A stretch of DNA of 64,000 nucleotides from Streptomyces clavifer (lineage in GTDB: Bacteria; Actinomycetota; Actinomycetes; Streptomycetales; Streptomycetaceae): positions 81,346 through 145,345 of the forward strand of contig BMWJ01000016.1 of the NCBI GenBank assembly GCA_014651175.1, given 5' to 3'. The notes beneath the pieces are model-generated. The model made no database searches and was not told the DNA's origin. It saw only the letters and a program-made list of their open reading frames with translations. The position numbers were made by a program, and so were the translations under genes. Shown here in pieces: positions 10,290 to 17,846 of the stretch (positions are counted from its first letter, which is position 1; the number at the start of each line of letters is the position of its first letter).

Positions 10290-11797
10290 ACGGACCCACC
10301 TGCCGCTCGACGGCCCGCCGCCCGGGAGATGTTGCGCGCCATGCCGCCGAAGACGAAGGCGTGGAACGGCGACACGCTCCACCAGTACGCATGGCCCAGC
10401 AGGCCGGCCGGGTGGAACACGGCACGCTGCCGGTAGTGCGCCCGGCCGTCCTCGCCGGGCTCCGCGTACATCTCCAGCCAGGCCAGACCCGGCAGCCGCA
10501 TCTCGGCGCGCAGCCGCAGCAGATGGCCGGGCTCGATCGCCTCCACGCGCCAGAAGTCCAGCGAGTCACCGACCCGCAGCCGTTGCGCGTCCCGCCGGCC
10601 CCGGCGCAGCCCCACCCCGCCGACCAGCCGGTCCAGCCGGCCCCTGACCGCCCACGCCCAGGGGAGCGAGTACCAGCCGTTCTCGCCGCCGATCCCCTCG
10701 ATGACCCGCCAGAGGGCGTCCGGCGGCGCGTCCACATCGAGCTCGCGCACATCCGTGTACAGGCTGCCGCCCGCCCAGTCGGGGTCGGTGGGCAGCGGAT
10801 CGCTGGGGATGCCCGGGGTGGACGCCGAGGACCACCGCGTCGTCACCCTCGCCTCGCGCACCCTCTGCAGGGCGAGGGAGAGGGCGGTACCGGAGGAGAA
10901 CGGCTGACCCGGCCCGTCCGGCACGTGGTCGGCGATGTCGTGCTCGTGGCACACCACCTCGTAGCGCAGGGACTCCGCGAGCGGGCGGGCGATCGACGCC
11001 GGAACGGGGGTGATCAGACCGACCCAGTGGCTGGACAGCCCCGGGCTCAGCATCGGCACCGGCAGGATCAGCCGCTTCGGCAGCTTCGCCACCTGTGCGT
11101 ACTGCTGCATCATGTCCCGGTACGTGAGGACGTCGGGACCGCCGATGTCGAAGGTGCGGTTCACTTCGTCGGGCATGTGCGCGCTGCCCACGAGATAGCG
11201 CAGCACGTCCCGGACCGCGATCGGCTGGATCCGTGTCGACACCCAGCTCGGGGTGACCATGACGGGCAGTCGCTCGGTGAGGTAGCGCAGCATCTCGAAC
11301 GAGGCGGACCCGGATCCGATGATCACTGCCGCGCGCAGCGCGGTCGTCGGCACACCCGAGTCGAGCAGGATGCGGCCGACCTCGGCGCGCGAGCGGAGAT
11401 GCGGGGACAGCTCCCTCGCGGGCACGTCGGCGGGGGTGAGCCCGCCCAGGTACACGATGCGCCGGACGCCGGCGGCACGGGCCTGCTCGCCGAAGATACG
11501 GGCCGCCGTGCGGTCCGTCTTCTCGAAGTCCGGCCCGCTGGTCAGGGCGTGCACCAGGTAGTACGCGACGTCGATGTCCCGCATCGCCGCGCCGATGGAC
11601 TCATCGTCCGTCACATCGCCCTTGGCCACCTCCACCCTGCTCGCCCACGGGTAGTCCCGCAGCTTCTCGGGGCTGCGCGCCAGGCAGCGTACGGTGTGGC
11701 CGGCCTCCAGGAGCTCGGGCACCAGGCGGCCTCCGATGTATCCCGTCGCCCCGGTCACCAGGCACCGCAGCCCGTCGTCGTCGTTCGTGCTCTCCAT
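10286..11797 (-). CDS. SDR-type NAD(P)-binding protein with DUF2867 domain
   Basis: A 503-residue protein. Residues about 8-300 are an atypical short-chain dehydrogenase of the YbjT group: CLVTGATGYIGGRLVPELLEA binds the dinucleotide, and VEVAKGDVTDDESI and DVAYYLVHAL follow the NmrA-like pattern. Residues about 340-500 match DUF2867, a START-like hydrophobic pocket (DFWRVEAIEPGHLLRLRAEM, LEMYAEP, YWWSVSPFHAFVFGGM). The ATG at 11797 has GGAGAGG ahead; an in-frame ATG at 11833 is possible. It is translationally coupled to the photolyase by a 4-base overlap. A role in quinone or flavin redox is often assumed for such proteins, without proof. Confidence 0.85.
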   Translation of the reverse strand: MESTNDDDGLRCLVTGATGYIGGRLVPELLEAGHTVRCLARSPEKLRDYPWASRVEVAKGDVTDDESIGAAMRDIDVAYYLVHALTSGPDFEKTDRTAARIFGEQARAAGVRRIVYLGGLTPADVPARELSPHLRSRAEVGRILLDSGVPTTALRAAVIIGSGSASFEMLRYLTERLPVMVTPSWVSTRIQPIAVRDVLRYLVGSAHMPDEVNRTFDIGGPDVLTYRDMMQQYAQVAKLPKRLILPVPMLSPGLSSHWVGLITPVPASIARPLAESLRYEVVCHEHDIADHVPDGPGQPFSSGTALSLALQRVREARVTTRWSSASTPGIPSDPLPTDPDWAGGSLYTDVRELDVDAPPDALWRVIEGIGGENGWYSLPWAWAVRGRLDRLVGGVGLRRGRRDAQRLRVGDSLDFWRVEAIEPGHLLRLRAEMRLPGLAWLEMYAEPGEDGRAHYRQRAVFHPAGLLGHAYWWSVSPFHAFVFGGMARNISRAAGRRAAGGSV

Positions 11798-11984
11798 GGC
11801 CTCTCCGATCCGGCTCGGATGTCCTTCGTCCACGGTGTCCCCCCGCGGACCGTTCCGCTTGTCGGAGATCGCGGGCCGGGATACCGGCCGCCGTCGTGGG
11901 TGCGCAGCCCGGGCGCGGCCGAAGCGCTGCCGCGGTGCGGCCGGGCGGGTGAGGTGGTGGGAGAGCGGGGCGTATGCCGCGTCC

Positions 11985-12221
11985 TCAGCGTGCCTCGGGC
12001 TTCTCCGTGGCGGTACCCCGGATGACGCCGGGCATGTCAGCCCCGGGACGCGTCCGGTCCGCGGGTATGGAGGAGGAGCCGTCCGCCTTCATGGCTTTCG
12101 CCTCGCTCTTGAGGATCCGGGCCGACTTGCCCAGGGAGCGGGCGAGTTCGGGGAGCTTCTTGGCGCCGAAGATCAGGATGACGATGACGAGGAAGATCGC
12201 GATCTCGCTGATACCGAACAT
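11985..12221 (-). CDS. tatA: TatA/TatE-like twin-arginine translocase subunit
   Basis: A 78-residue protein with the full TatA plan: a short periplasmic N-terminus (MFGISEI), one membrane helix (AIFLVIVILIFGAKKLP), the FGAKKLPELARSLGKSARILK amphipathic helix, and a polar tail. The FG-x-KKLPELAR motif is diagnostic. It stands alone, apart from tatC and tatB, so it is probably an extra TatA paralogue rather than the main housekeeping copy. TatA oligomers form the pore for folded proteins with RR signals, such as the GH43-like protein at 35657-36751. An inverted repeat and hairpin lie upstream. Confidence 0.9.
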   Translation of the reverse strand: MFGISEIAIFLVIVILIFGAKKLPELARSLGKSARILKSEAKAMKADGSSSIPADRTRPGADMPGVIRGTATEKPEAR

Positions 12222-12261
12222 GACGTCTGTGTCCTCCCCTGACCGGCCGGCTCGGCTGTGC

Positions 12262-12292
12262 CGGGCGGTCCTCGGTGTCCGGGGACCGCCCG
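12262..12292 (-). terminator. Hairpin between Spo0M-like gene and tatA
   Basis: A 10-bp perfect stem (12262-12271 with 12283-12292) and 11-base loop lie downstream of the Spo0M-like gene and 41-71 bp upstream of the tatA start. Termination of the former is the simplest role, but if tatA is transcribed from the inverted repeat at 12299-12314 the hairpin would be in its leader. Confidence 0.5.
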
Positions 12293-12298
12293 ACTGAA

Positions 12299-12314
12299 TC
12301 TACAGCACTGTAGT
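12299..12314. promoter_or_regulatory. CTACAG-N2-CTGTAG inverted repeat upstream of tatA
   Basis: The 14-bp dyad CTACAGCACTGTAG (12300-12313) has 6-bp arms. It shares the frame CTACA-N4-TGTAG with a second dyad at 13420-13433 in the divergent promoter region of the Spo0M-like and MarR genes. Two matching dyads around one MarR gene suggest a common regulator. Confidence 0.45.
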
Positions 12315-12384
12315 AGCTGATGGCGGGGCGTTCCGGCCCTGCCGCGACGACTTCCGGACGAACCGGCGGGGCGCCGGCCGGACC

Positions 12385-13368
12385 TCAGTCCTCGCCGCCC
12401 TCCTCGTCCTCGTCGCCCTCGAAGAAGTCTCCCACCTCGTCGACGACTTCGGCGGCCACCATGCCCCCCACCACACCCACGGCGAGGCCGGCGGCACCGG
12501 CGGCGACGACCGTGCCCATGCCGGGCCCGGAGCGGTGCTCGTGGTCGTCGCCGTGGCCGTACCCGTGTCCGTACGCCCCAGGGGTGCCGTATGCCGCGCG
12601 GGTCTCGGTGAGGGCGCGCATCCACGCGTCGACGTCGGCCTTCCAGTCGCGGTCGTGGACCTCGTGGTGTCCGACGGTGAAGTGCCCGACGGCGTCCCCT
12701 CCCCCGGAGAAGAGTCCACCCCGCTTGTCCGCCTCCAGGACGACCTCCAGGCCGCCCGGGCCGGCCAGGAAGGTCAGCTCGACCTCGTTGACCTGGTGTG
12801 CGTACTGCGGGGCGGGGGAGAGCTCGATCTCCTGGTAGAACGGGAGCTGCTGGCCGGTGCCGCGGACGTGGCCCAGCTCCAGGTCGGCGGACCTGAAGCC
12901 GAAGCCCAGCTGCCCGAGTGCCTCGAGGACCGCCTCCTGGGCGGGCAGCGCCCCCACCGTGAGCCGGTCCAGGTCGCCCTTGTCCTTGGCGCCCGCCACC
13001 GCGAGCTCCGTGCGCACGCCGAGGACGATGCCGAGGTCCTGGCCGTAGAGCGCGGTGACCGGGGTCTCCCACGGCAGCACCACGTCGAAGGGCACCGTGA
13101 CCTCGGCGCCCTCCGGAAGGACGAAGGCACCGCCGACCGTGAAGCGCTCGAAGGCGACCGTCCCCTCCGACTCGACCTCCTCGTGCTCGGCCTCGACGCG
13201 GGCGACCAGCTCCAGGGTGATGTGCTCGATCGTGAAGTCGGCGCTGCCGCCCGTCAGGCGGACCTCGCCGCTCAGGCTGCCGCCCGGCAGAGCGGTCGCG
13301 GTCTCCAGGACCGTGTCCACGGTCGGGCCGCCGACGCCGAGTGAGCCGAGCAGCTTCTTGAACACCAT
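12385..13368 (-). CDS. Spo0M-like sporulation-control protein
   Basis: A 327-residue protein of the Spo0M family. Residues 1-240 match the arrestin-like Spo0M fold: MVFKKLLGSLGVGGPTVDTVL, LPGGSLSGEVRLTGGSADFTIEHI, EFRVPFDVVLPWETPVT-like strand, and ELEVVLEADKRGG. The C-terminal 90 residues are lineage-specific, with a His/Gly-rich stretch, a glycine/alanine/valine hydrophobic patch and an acidic end. The ATG at 13368 has GAAGGA at about 12 bases; a GTG at 13380 is too close to that site. In Bacillus, Spo0M affects early sporulation; the role in Streptomyces is not established. It is divergent from a MarR regulator, with a shared dyad between. Confidence 0.87.
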   Translation of the reverse strand: MVFKKLLGSLGVGGPTVDTVLETATALPGGSLSGEVRLTGGSADFTIEHITLELVARVEAEHEEVESEGTVAFERFTVGGAFVLPEGAEVTVPFDVVLPWETPVTALYGQDLGIVLGVRTELAVAGAKDKGDLDRLTVGALPAQEAVLEALGQLGFGFRSADLELGHVRGTGQQLPFYQEIELSPAPQYAHQVNEVELTFLAGPGGLEVVLEADKRGGLFSGGGDAVGHFTVGHHEVHDRDWKADVDAWMRALTETRAAYGTPGAYGHGYGHGDDHEHRSGPGMGTVVAAGAAGLAVGVVGGMVAAEVVDEVGDFFEGDEDEEGGED

Positions 13369-13418
13369 CGTGGCGTTCACTCCTTCTTCCGTACGCGGGA
13401 AACGCGTTCAGTCGCGTC

Positions 13419-13471
13419 TCTACACAACTGTAGAAGCATAGGGGGGAGATGATCGACGAACGCCCTATTAT
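13419..13471 (+). promoter_or_regulatory. Operator-like dyad and leaderless promoter of the MarR gene
   Basis: TCTACACAACTGTAGA (13419-13434) has perfect 6-bp arms. Downstream, TATTAT (13466-13471) stands 6 bases before the GTG start of the MarR gene, the spacing of a leaderless Streptomyces promoter. The dyad lies just upstream of the expected -35 position and about 50 bp from the divergent Spo0M-like start, so one regulator could control both directions. Confidence 0.55.
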
Positions 13472-13477
13472 GGTGCG

Positions 13478-13972
13478 GTGGACAGTGCAGACGACGCTCG
13501 CGACGGATCACGTGCGGACGCGTCCGCCGGCCCGGGGCTCCAGGCCCTCGCGGTGGAGCTGCGCCGGATGAGCGGTGAGATCAACCGTCTGGTCCACTCC
13601 TTCGCGCACACCCAGGGGCTGCACGCCACGGACGTCCAGGCGCTCGGGGCGATCCTGGACGCGGACGAGCCGCTGACCCCGGGCCGGCTGCGCGACCATC
13701 TGGGGCTGTCCTCCGGGGCGGTCACCGCCTGTCTGGACCGGCTGGAGCGCGCCGGTCACATCCGGCGCTCGCGGGACAGTGCCGACCGGCGTGTCGTGCA
13801 CCTGCACTACGAGCCCACGGCCAGGGCCGCCGCCCGCTCGTTCTTCATGCCCCTCGCCGAAGCAGCGTCGGGGGCCCGCAGGGCGTCCGACGCGCAGGAG
13901 CTGGCCGCCGCGCTGCGCTTCCTCGCCCGTATGAATGAGGAACTGGCCCGGATGCAACCCCCCGGGCGCTGA
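13478..13972 (+). CDS. MarR family transcriptional regulator
   Basis: A 164-residue winged-helix regulator. Residues about 25-60 form the first dimer helix, and the DNA-binding core reads GLHATDVQALGAILDADEP, then LRDHLGLSSGAVTACLDRLERAGHIRRSRDSADRRVVHLHYEPTA, the standard MarR recognition helix and wing with the DxRR turn. The GTG at 13478 is the only plausible start and probably begins a leaderless message. It is divergent from the Spo0M-like gene and 121 bp upstream of an MMPL exporter on the same strand. Two different operator types lie nearby (CTACA-N4-TGTAG and the 33-bp dyad at 14037-14069), so which one this protein binds is open. Confidence 0.88.
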   Translation: MDSADDARDGSRADASAGPGLQALAVELRRMSGEINRLVHSFAHTQGLHATDVQALGAILDADEPLTPGRLRDHLGLSSGAVTACLDRLERAGHIRRSRDSADRRVVHLHYEPTARAAARSFFMPLAEAASGARRASDAQELAAALRFLARMNEELARMQPPGR

Positions 13973-14036
13973 TTCACCCCTTCTGGTCATGGCCGGGCCG
14001 CCTCGGGGCAGTCGGGTGGCAAAAGCACGCTAATAT

Positions 14037-14069
14037 ATTTCAATCATTGAGATACTCGATGATTGAAAT
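14037..14069. promoter_or_regulatory. 33-bp near-perfect palindrome upstream of MMPL exporter
   Basis: Arms ATTTCAATCAT (14037-14047) and ATGATTGAAAT (14059-14069) are perfect complements; the inner 11 bases pair as well except for one position and the centre. The element is AT-rich in a GC-rich setting and ends 24 bp before the exporter ATG, overlapping the expected promoter. It is read as the operator of the exporter, with the upstream MarR protein as first candidate. Confidence 0.7.
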
Positions 14070-14093
14070 AGTTTCCCCCGACCCGGGAGCACC

Positions 14094-16235
14094 ATGCCCA
14101 TCGCATCGAGGCCGGTCCGCTGGCTCATCCCCGTATTTCTCGTCGTGGTATGGCTGGCCGTAGGCGGCTCGCTCGGCTCGTACGCCGGGAAGCTGGGCGA
14201 AGTGGCCACCAACGACCAGGCCTCCTTCCTCCCGCAGAGCGCCGAGTCCACCCGGGTCGTGGAGGAGCAGGAGCCGTTCAGCCGACAGGAGACCGTGCCG
14301 GCCATCGTGGTCTGGACATCGGACAAGGACGGTGCCGAGCTCGGACCGGAGGCACTGCAGGCGGCCACGGCGGCCCTGGCCTCGCTCAAGGGCGGGCCGG
14401 GGGTGGCGGGTGAGGTGTCCCCGGCGCTGCCGGCGAAGGACGGCCAGGCCCTTCAGGGCATCGTCCAGCTGGACTCCGGCCTCGAGGAGGAACTCCCCGA
14501 CACGGTCGCGCGGATCCAGAAGGCGGCCGACGGGGTACCCGGAACGCAGGCCCAGGTCGCGGGCCCCGCAGCCAGTCAGGCGGACCTCTCCGAAGCCTTC
14601 GCCGGAATCGACGGCATCCTGCTCGGTGTCGCCCTGGTGACCGTGCTGGTCATCCTGCTGCTGGTCTACCGGAGCGTGCTGCTGCCGCTGGCCATCATCC
14701 TCGGGGCCGTGTTCTCCCTGGGTGTGGCCTGCGCGATCGTGTACGTCCTGGCCGATCACGACATCGTCCGGGTCGACGGCCAGGTGCAGGGAATCCTGTC
14801 GATCCTCGTCATCGGCGCCGCCACCGACTACGCCCTCCTGCTCACCGCGCGGTTCCGCGAGGAACTCGGCCGCCACTCCGACCGGTGGACCGCGATGCGC
14901 GCCGCGCTGCGCGAGTCCATCGGACCGATCGTCGCCAGTGCCGCAACCGTCGCCCTGGGGCTTCTCGCACTGCTCCTCAGCGACCTGACCAACAACCGCG
15001 CACTCGGTCCGGTGGGCGCCATCGGCATCGTCTGCGCCGTTCTGAGCACGCTCACCTTCCTGCCCGCCGTCCTGGTCCTCCTCGGCCGGACCGCCTACTG
15101 GCCGGCCAAGCCCAAGGAGGGCGAGGCCGTATCCGGTTCGTCGGGGATCTGGGCGCGGATCGCCGCCCTCGTCGACCGTGCCCCGCGCAAGGTGTGGGGC
15201 ATCACCCTGGTCGTCCTGCTCGCCTGCGCCGCCTTCGTGCCGACGCTCAACTCGAAGGGCGTGCCCCTCGAGGAGATCTTCGTCAACGACGCGCCGTCCG
15301 TCGCCGCCCAGCAGACCCTGAGCAAGCACTTCCCCGGCGGATCGGGCAGCCCCGCCGTGATGATCGCGGGCGCGGGTCAGGCCGAGAAGGTGGTCGAGGC
15401 CGCCGAAGGGGTCGAAGGCGTCGCGGACGTCTCCGTGGTGACCGCCTCCGGACGGCCGGGTGACGGGGAACCGCTCGTCGTGGACGGCCGGGTGCGCATC
15501 GACGCCACCCTGACGAGCGCCGCCGACAGCGACGAGGCCAAGGAGACCGTCACGCGCCTGCGCGACGCGGTGCACGCGGTGCCCGGCGCGGATGCGCTGG
15601 TCGGTGGAACCTCCGCACAGCAGTACGACACCCAGAAGACCGCGGAACACGACCGCACCCTCATCGTGCCGGTCGTCCTCCTGATCATTCTGGTCATTCT
15701 CATCGGGCTCCTCCGCTCCCTGCTGATGCCCCTCCTCCTCGTCGCGACGGTGGCCCTCAACTTCCTGGCCACCCTCGGGATCTCGTCGCTGGTCTTCCAG
15801 CACGTGTTCGGTTTCAGCGGCACGGACTCCTCCGTACCGCTGTACGGATTCGTCTTCCTCGTCGCCCTCGGGGTCGACTACAACATCTTCCTCATGTCCC
15901 GGGTCCGGGAGGAGTCCCTGATCCACGGCACCCGGCAGGGCGTGCTGCGCGGGCTGACGACCACGGGCGGGGTCATCACCTCGGCCGGTGTCGTCCTGGC
16001 GGCCACCTTCGCCGCGCTGGGCGTGATCCCGCTGGCGTTCCTGGTCCAGATCGCGTTCATCGTCGCCTTCGGCGTCCTGCTCGACACCCTCGTCGTCCGC
16101 TCGCTCCTGGTGCCCGCCCTGGTCAGGGACATCGGACGGGTCGCGTGGTGGCCGGGCAAGCTGAGCCGGGAGCCGGAAGTGCCTGCCGGTCACCACGGTC
16201 CCGGAGCGGAGCCCGCGGAGCGCCCCGCTTCCTGA
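14094..16235 (+). CDS. MMPL/RND family membrane exporter
   Basis: A 713-residue transporter with two MMPL halves. Each half has one helix, a large extracytoplasmic domain and five further helices: helix at 8-28, first domain about 30-175, helices 177-345; then helix 367-385, second domain to about 515, helices 520-690. The proton-relay type motif GAATDYALLLTARFREEL near residue 240 and VALGVDYNIFLMSRVREE near 590 are the paired GxxxDY/F signatures of the family. Such pumps export lipids, drugs or envelope precursors. A MarR gene precedes it and a strong palindrome covers its promoter, suggesting induction by a small molecule. Substrate unknown. Confidence 0.92.
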   Translation: MPIASRPVRWLIPVFLVVVWLAVGGSLGSYAGKLGEVATNDQASFLPQSAESTRVVEEQEPFSRQETVPAIVVWTSDKDGAELGPEALQAATAALASLKGGPGVAGEVSPALPAKDGQALQGIVQLDSGLEEELPDTVARIQKAADGVPGTQAQVAGPAASQADLSEAFAGIDGILLGVALVTVLVILLLVYRSVLLPLAIILGAVFSLGVACAIVYVLADHDIVRVDGQVQGILSILVIGAATDYALLLTARFREELGRHSDRWTAMRAALRESIGPIVASAATVALGLLALLLSDLTNNRALGPVGAIGIVCAVLSTLTFLPAVLVLLGRTAYWPAKPKEGEAVSGSSGIWARIAALVDRAPRKVWGITLVVLLACAAFVPTLNSKGVPLEEIFVNDAPSVAAQQTLSKHFPGGSGSPAVMIAGAGQAEKVVEAAEGVEGVADVSVVTASGRPGDGEPLVVDGRVRIDATLTSAADSDEAKETVTRLRDAVHAVPGADALVGGTSAQQYDTQKTAEHDRTLIVPVVLLIILVILIGLLRSLLMPLLLVATVALNFLATLGISSLVFQHVFGFSGTDSSVPLYGFVFLVALGVDYNIFLMSRVREESLIHGTRQGVLRGLTTTGGVITSAGVVLAATFAALGVIPLAFLVQIAFIVAFGVLLDTLVVRSLLVPALVRDIGRVAWWPGKLSREPEVPAGHHGPGAEPAERPAS

Positions 16236-16283
16236 AGCGGCGGGCGCCACGGCAAGGCCCGTGCGTGAGCCGTGAACGACCCT

Positions 16284-16323
16284 GAAGTGTCCCAGTGAGA
16301 CATGTGTCCCACTGGGACACTTC
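16284..16323. promoter_or_regulatory. Double TetR-type operator (two 15-bp dyads in a 40-bp inverted repeat)
   Basis: TGTCCCAGTGAGACA (16288-16302, one mismatched pair) and TGTCCCACTGGGACA (16305-16319, perfect) lie with centres 17 bp apart, and together form a 40-bp inverted repeat with 14-bp perfect outer arms. The element abuts the TetR start at 16327. This resembles known TetR-family sites bound by two dimers, so autoregulation of the whole operon is inferred. Confidence 0.75.
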
Positions 16324-16326
16324 TGG

Positions 16327-17010
16327 GTGTACGCTGCATCTGTGAACCGGACAGGAGACGTTCCCGAACGGCGCAGCCGGAAGGCGCGCAGGACTCGGGA
16401 CGCGCTGGCGCAGGCCGCGTTCGAGCTGGTGCTCGAACGGGGGGTGCGCCATGTGACGGTCGAGGAGATCGCGCAGGCGGCCGACGTCGACCGGCGCACC
16501 TTCAGCCGCCACTTCCCGAACAAGGAGGCCGCTGCCCTCGACGCGGTACGGGGCGGCGGCGACCGGATCAACCGGGCGCTCCGCGCGCGGCCCGCCGCCG
16601 AACCACCGCTCACCGCCTATCGACGAGCCGTCCTCGACTGGCTCGACGACCCCGGCGCCGAGCCCTGGCACCAGCGGCCGCGCATCTTCGAGCTGCTGGT
16701 CATGGCCGAGGAGGAACCCACTCTGTACGCGGCGTACCACCACATCCGTGTGGACGCCCAGGAGGAGTCGGTCGCGATCATCGCGCAGCGGCTCGGCGTC
16801 GACCCGCTGCGGGACATCCGTCCCGCCGTGGCCGTCGCCGCGGGAGCCGGTGCGCTGCTCGCAGCCCAGGCGGCATGGGTCCGCGGTGGCCGGCCGGCCG
16901 CTCTGCCCGAGTTCGTCGTACACGCCTTCGACGCCCTCTCCGGAGACCTGCAGGAATCCCCGCAGGACGGGTCGGCGCCCCACAGCACCACGCAAGGAAG
17001 CACATCATGA
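16327..17010 (+). CDS. TetR family transcriptional regulator
   Basis: A 227-residue repressor (or 222 residues if the in-frame GTG at 16342 is used). The N-terminal helix-turn-helix is typical: TRDALAQAAFELVLERGVRH, VTVEEIAQAADVDRRTFSRHF, then PNKEAAAL. The C-terminal helical domain is divergent, as usual for ligand pockets. The first GTG at 16327 lies four bases beyond the double operator, so translation must start on a leaderless or very short message. The stop overlaps the next gene as ATGA. With the SDR and zinc alcohol dehydrogenase behind it, this is an autoregulated redox operon induced by an unknown alcohol, aldehyde or ketone. Confidence 0.9.
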   Translation: MYAASVNRTGDVPERRSRKARRTRDALAQAAFELVLERGVRHVTVEEIAQAADVDRRTFSRHFPNKEAAALDAVRGGGDRINRALRARPAAEPPLTAYRRAVLDWLDDPGAEPWHQRPRIFELLVMAEEEPTLYAAYHHIRVDAQEESVAIIAQRLGVDPLRDIRPAVAVAAGAGALLAAQAAWVRGGRPAALPEFVVHAFDALSGDLQESPQDGSAPHSTTQGSTS

Positions 17011-17783
17011 GCACCAACCTCCCCACCGCCTACGAGGCGGAGTTCACCGGCAAGGTCGCCCTCGTCACCGGCGGTGCCTCCGGCATCGGCCTGGCCGTCT
17101 CCCGTCGGCTGGCCGCGAGCGGAGCGGCAGTCGTCGTCGCCGACTACGACGAGGAGAGCGCCCGCAAGGCCACCGCCGAGCTGGAGGCCACCGGAGCCCG
17201 CGCGGCCGCCGTCGCCCTGGACGTCACCGACCCCGCATCCGTCGAGGCCGGCGTGCGGTTCGCCGTCGACACGTTCGGCGCCCTGCACCTCGCCGTCAAC
17301 AACGCCGGAATCGGCGGGCCCGCCCTGCCCACCGGCGAGTACGGCATCGAGGACTGGAACAAGGTCGTCGCCACCAACCTCAGCGGCGTCTTCTACTCGA
17401 TGCGCTACGAGCTCCCGGCCCTCCTCGCCGCGGGCGGAGGTGCCGTCGTCAACATCTCGTCGATCCTCGGCACCAACGGCTTCGCGAACTCCCCGGCCTA
17501 CGCCGCCGCCAAGCACGGCGTCGTCGGCCTCACCAAGACCGCCGCGCTCGAGTACGCCGCACAGGGCGTCCGCATCAACGCCGTCGGTCCCGGCTTCATC
17601 GACACCCCGCTGCTCCGCAACACCGACGGTCCGGCCCGCGACCACCTGATCTCGCTGCACCCGGCGGGCCGCCTCGGCACGTCGGAGGAGGTCGCCGAGC
17701 TCACGGCCTTCCTGCTCTCCGACCGCGCTTCCTTCATCCACGGCAGCTACCACCTGGTGGACGGCGGCTACTCCGCGTCCTGA
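17007..17783 (+). CDS. Classical SDR family NAD(P)-dependent oxidoreductase
   Basis: A 258-residue short-chain dehydrogenase. The Rossmann motif VTGGASGIGLAVSRRLA is at residues 16-31, D-Y-D after the second strand suggests NAD preference, NNAG is at about 91-94, the catalytic Ser is in NISSILGT, and YAAAKHG provides the Tyr and Lys (Y-x3-K). The C-terminus SFIHGSYHLVDGGYSAS is standard. The ATG overlaps the TetR stop (ATGA), so it is translationally coupled. It is followed after 63 bp by a zinc alcohol dehydrogenase, which suggests two successive or parallel oxidations of the same alcohol class. The substrate cannot be read from sequence. Confidence 0.93.
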   Translation: MSTNLPTAYEAEFTGKVALVTGGASGIGLAVSRRLAASGAAVVVADYDEESARKATAELEATGARAAAVALDVTDPASVEAGVRFAVDTFGALHLAVNNAGIGGPALPTGEYGIEDWNKVVATNLSGVFYSMRYELPALLAAGGGAVVNISSILGTNGFANSPAYAAAKHGVVGLTKTAALEYAAQGVRINAVGPGFIDTPLLRNTDGPARDHLISLHPAGRLGTSEEVAELTAFLLSDRASFIHGSYHLVDGGYSAS

Positions 17784-17846
17784 ACCCCGACTGGCGCACA
17801 GGAACCACGGGGGGCACAAAGGTAAGAGGGACAACGAAGGAGATCC

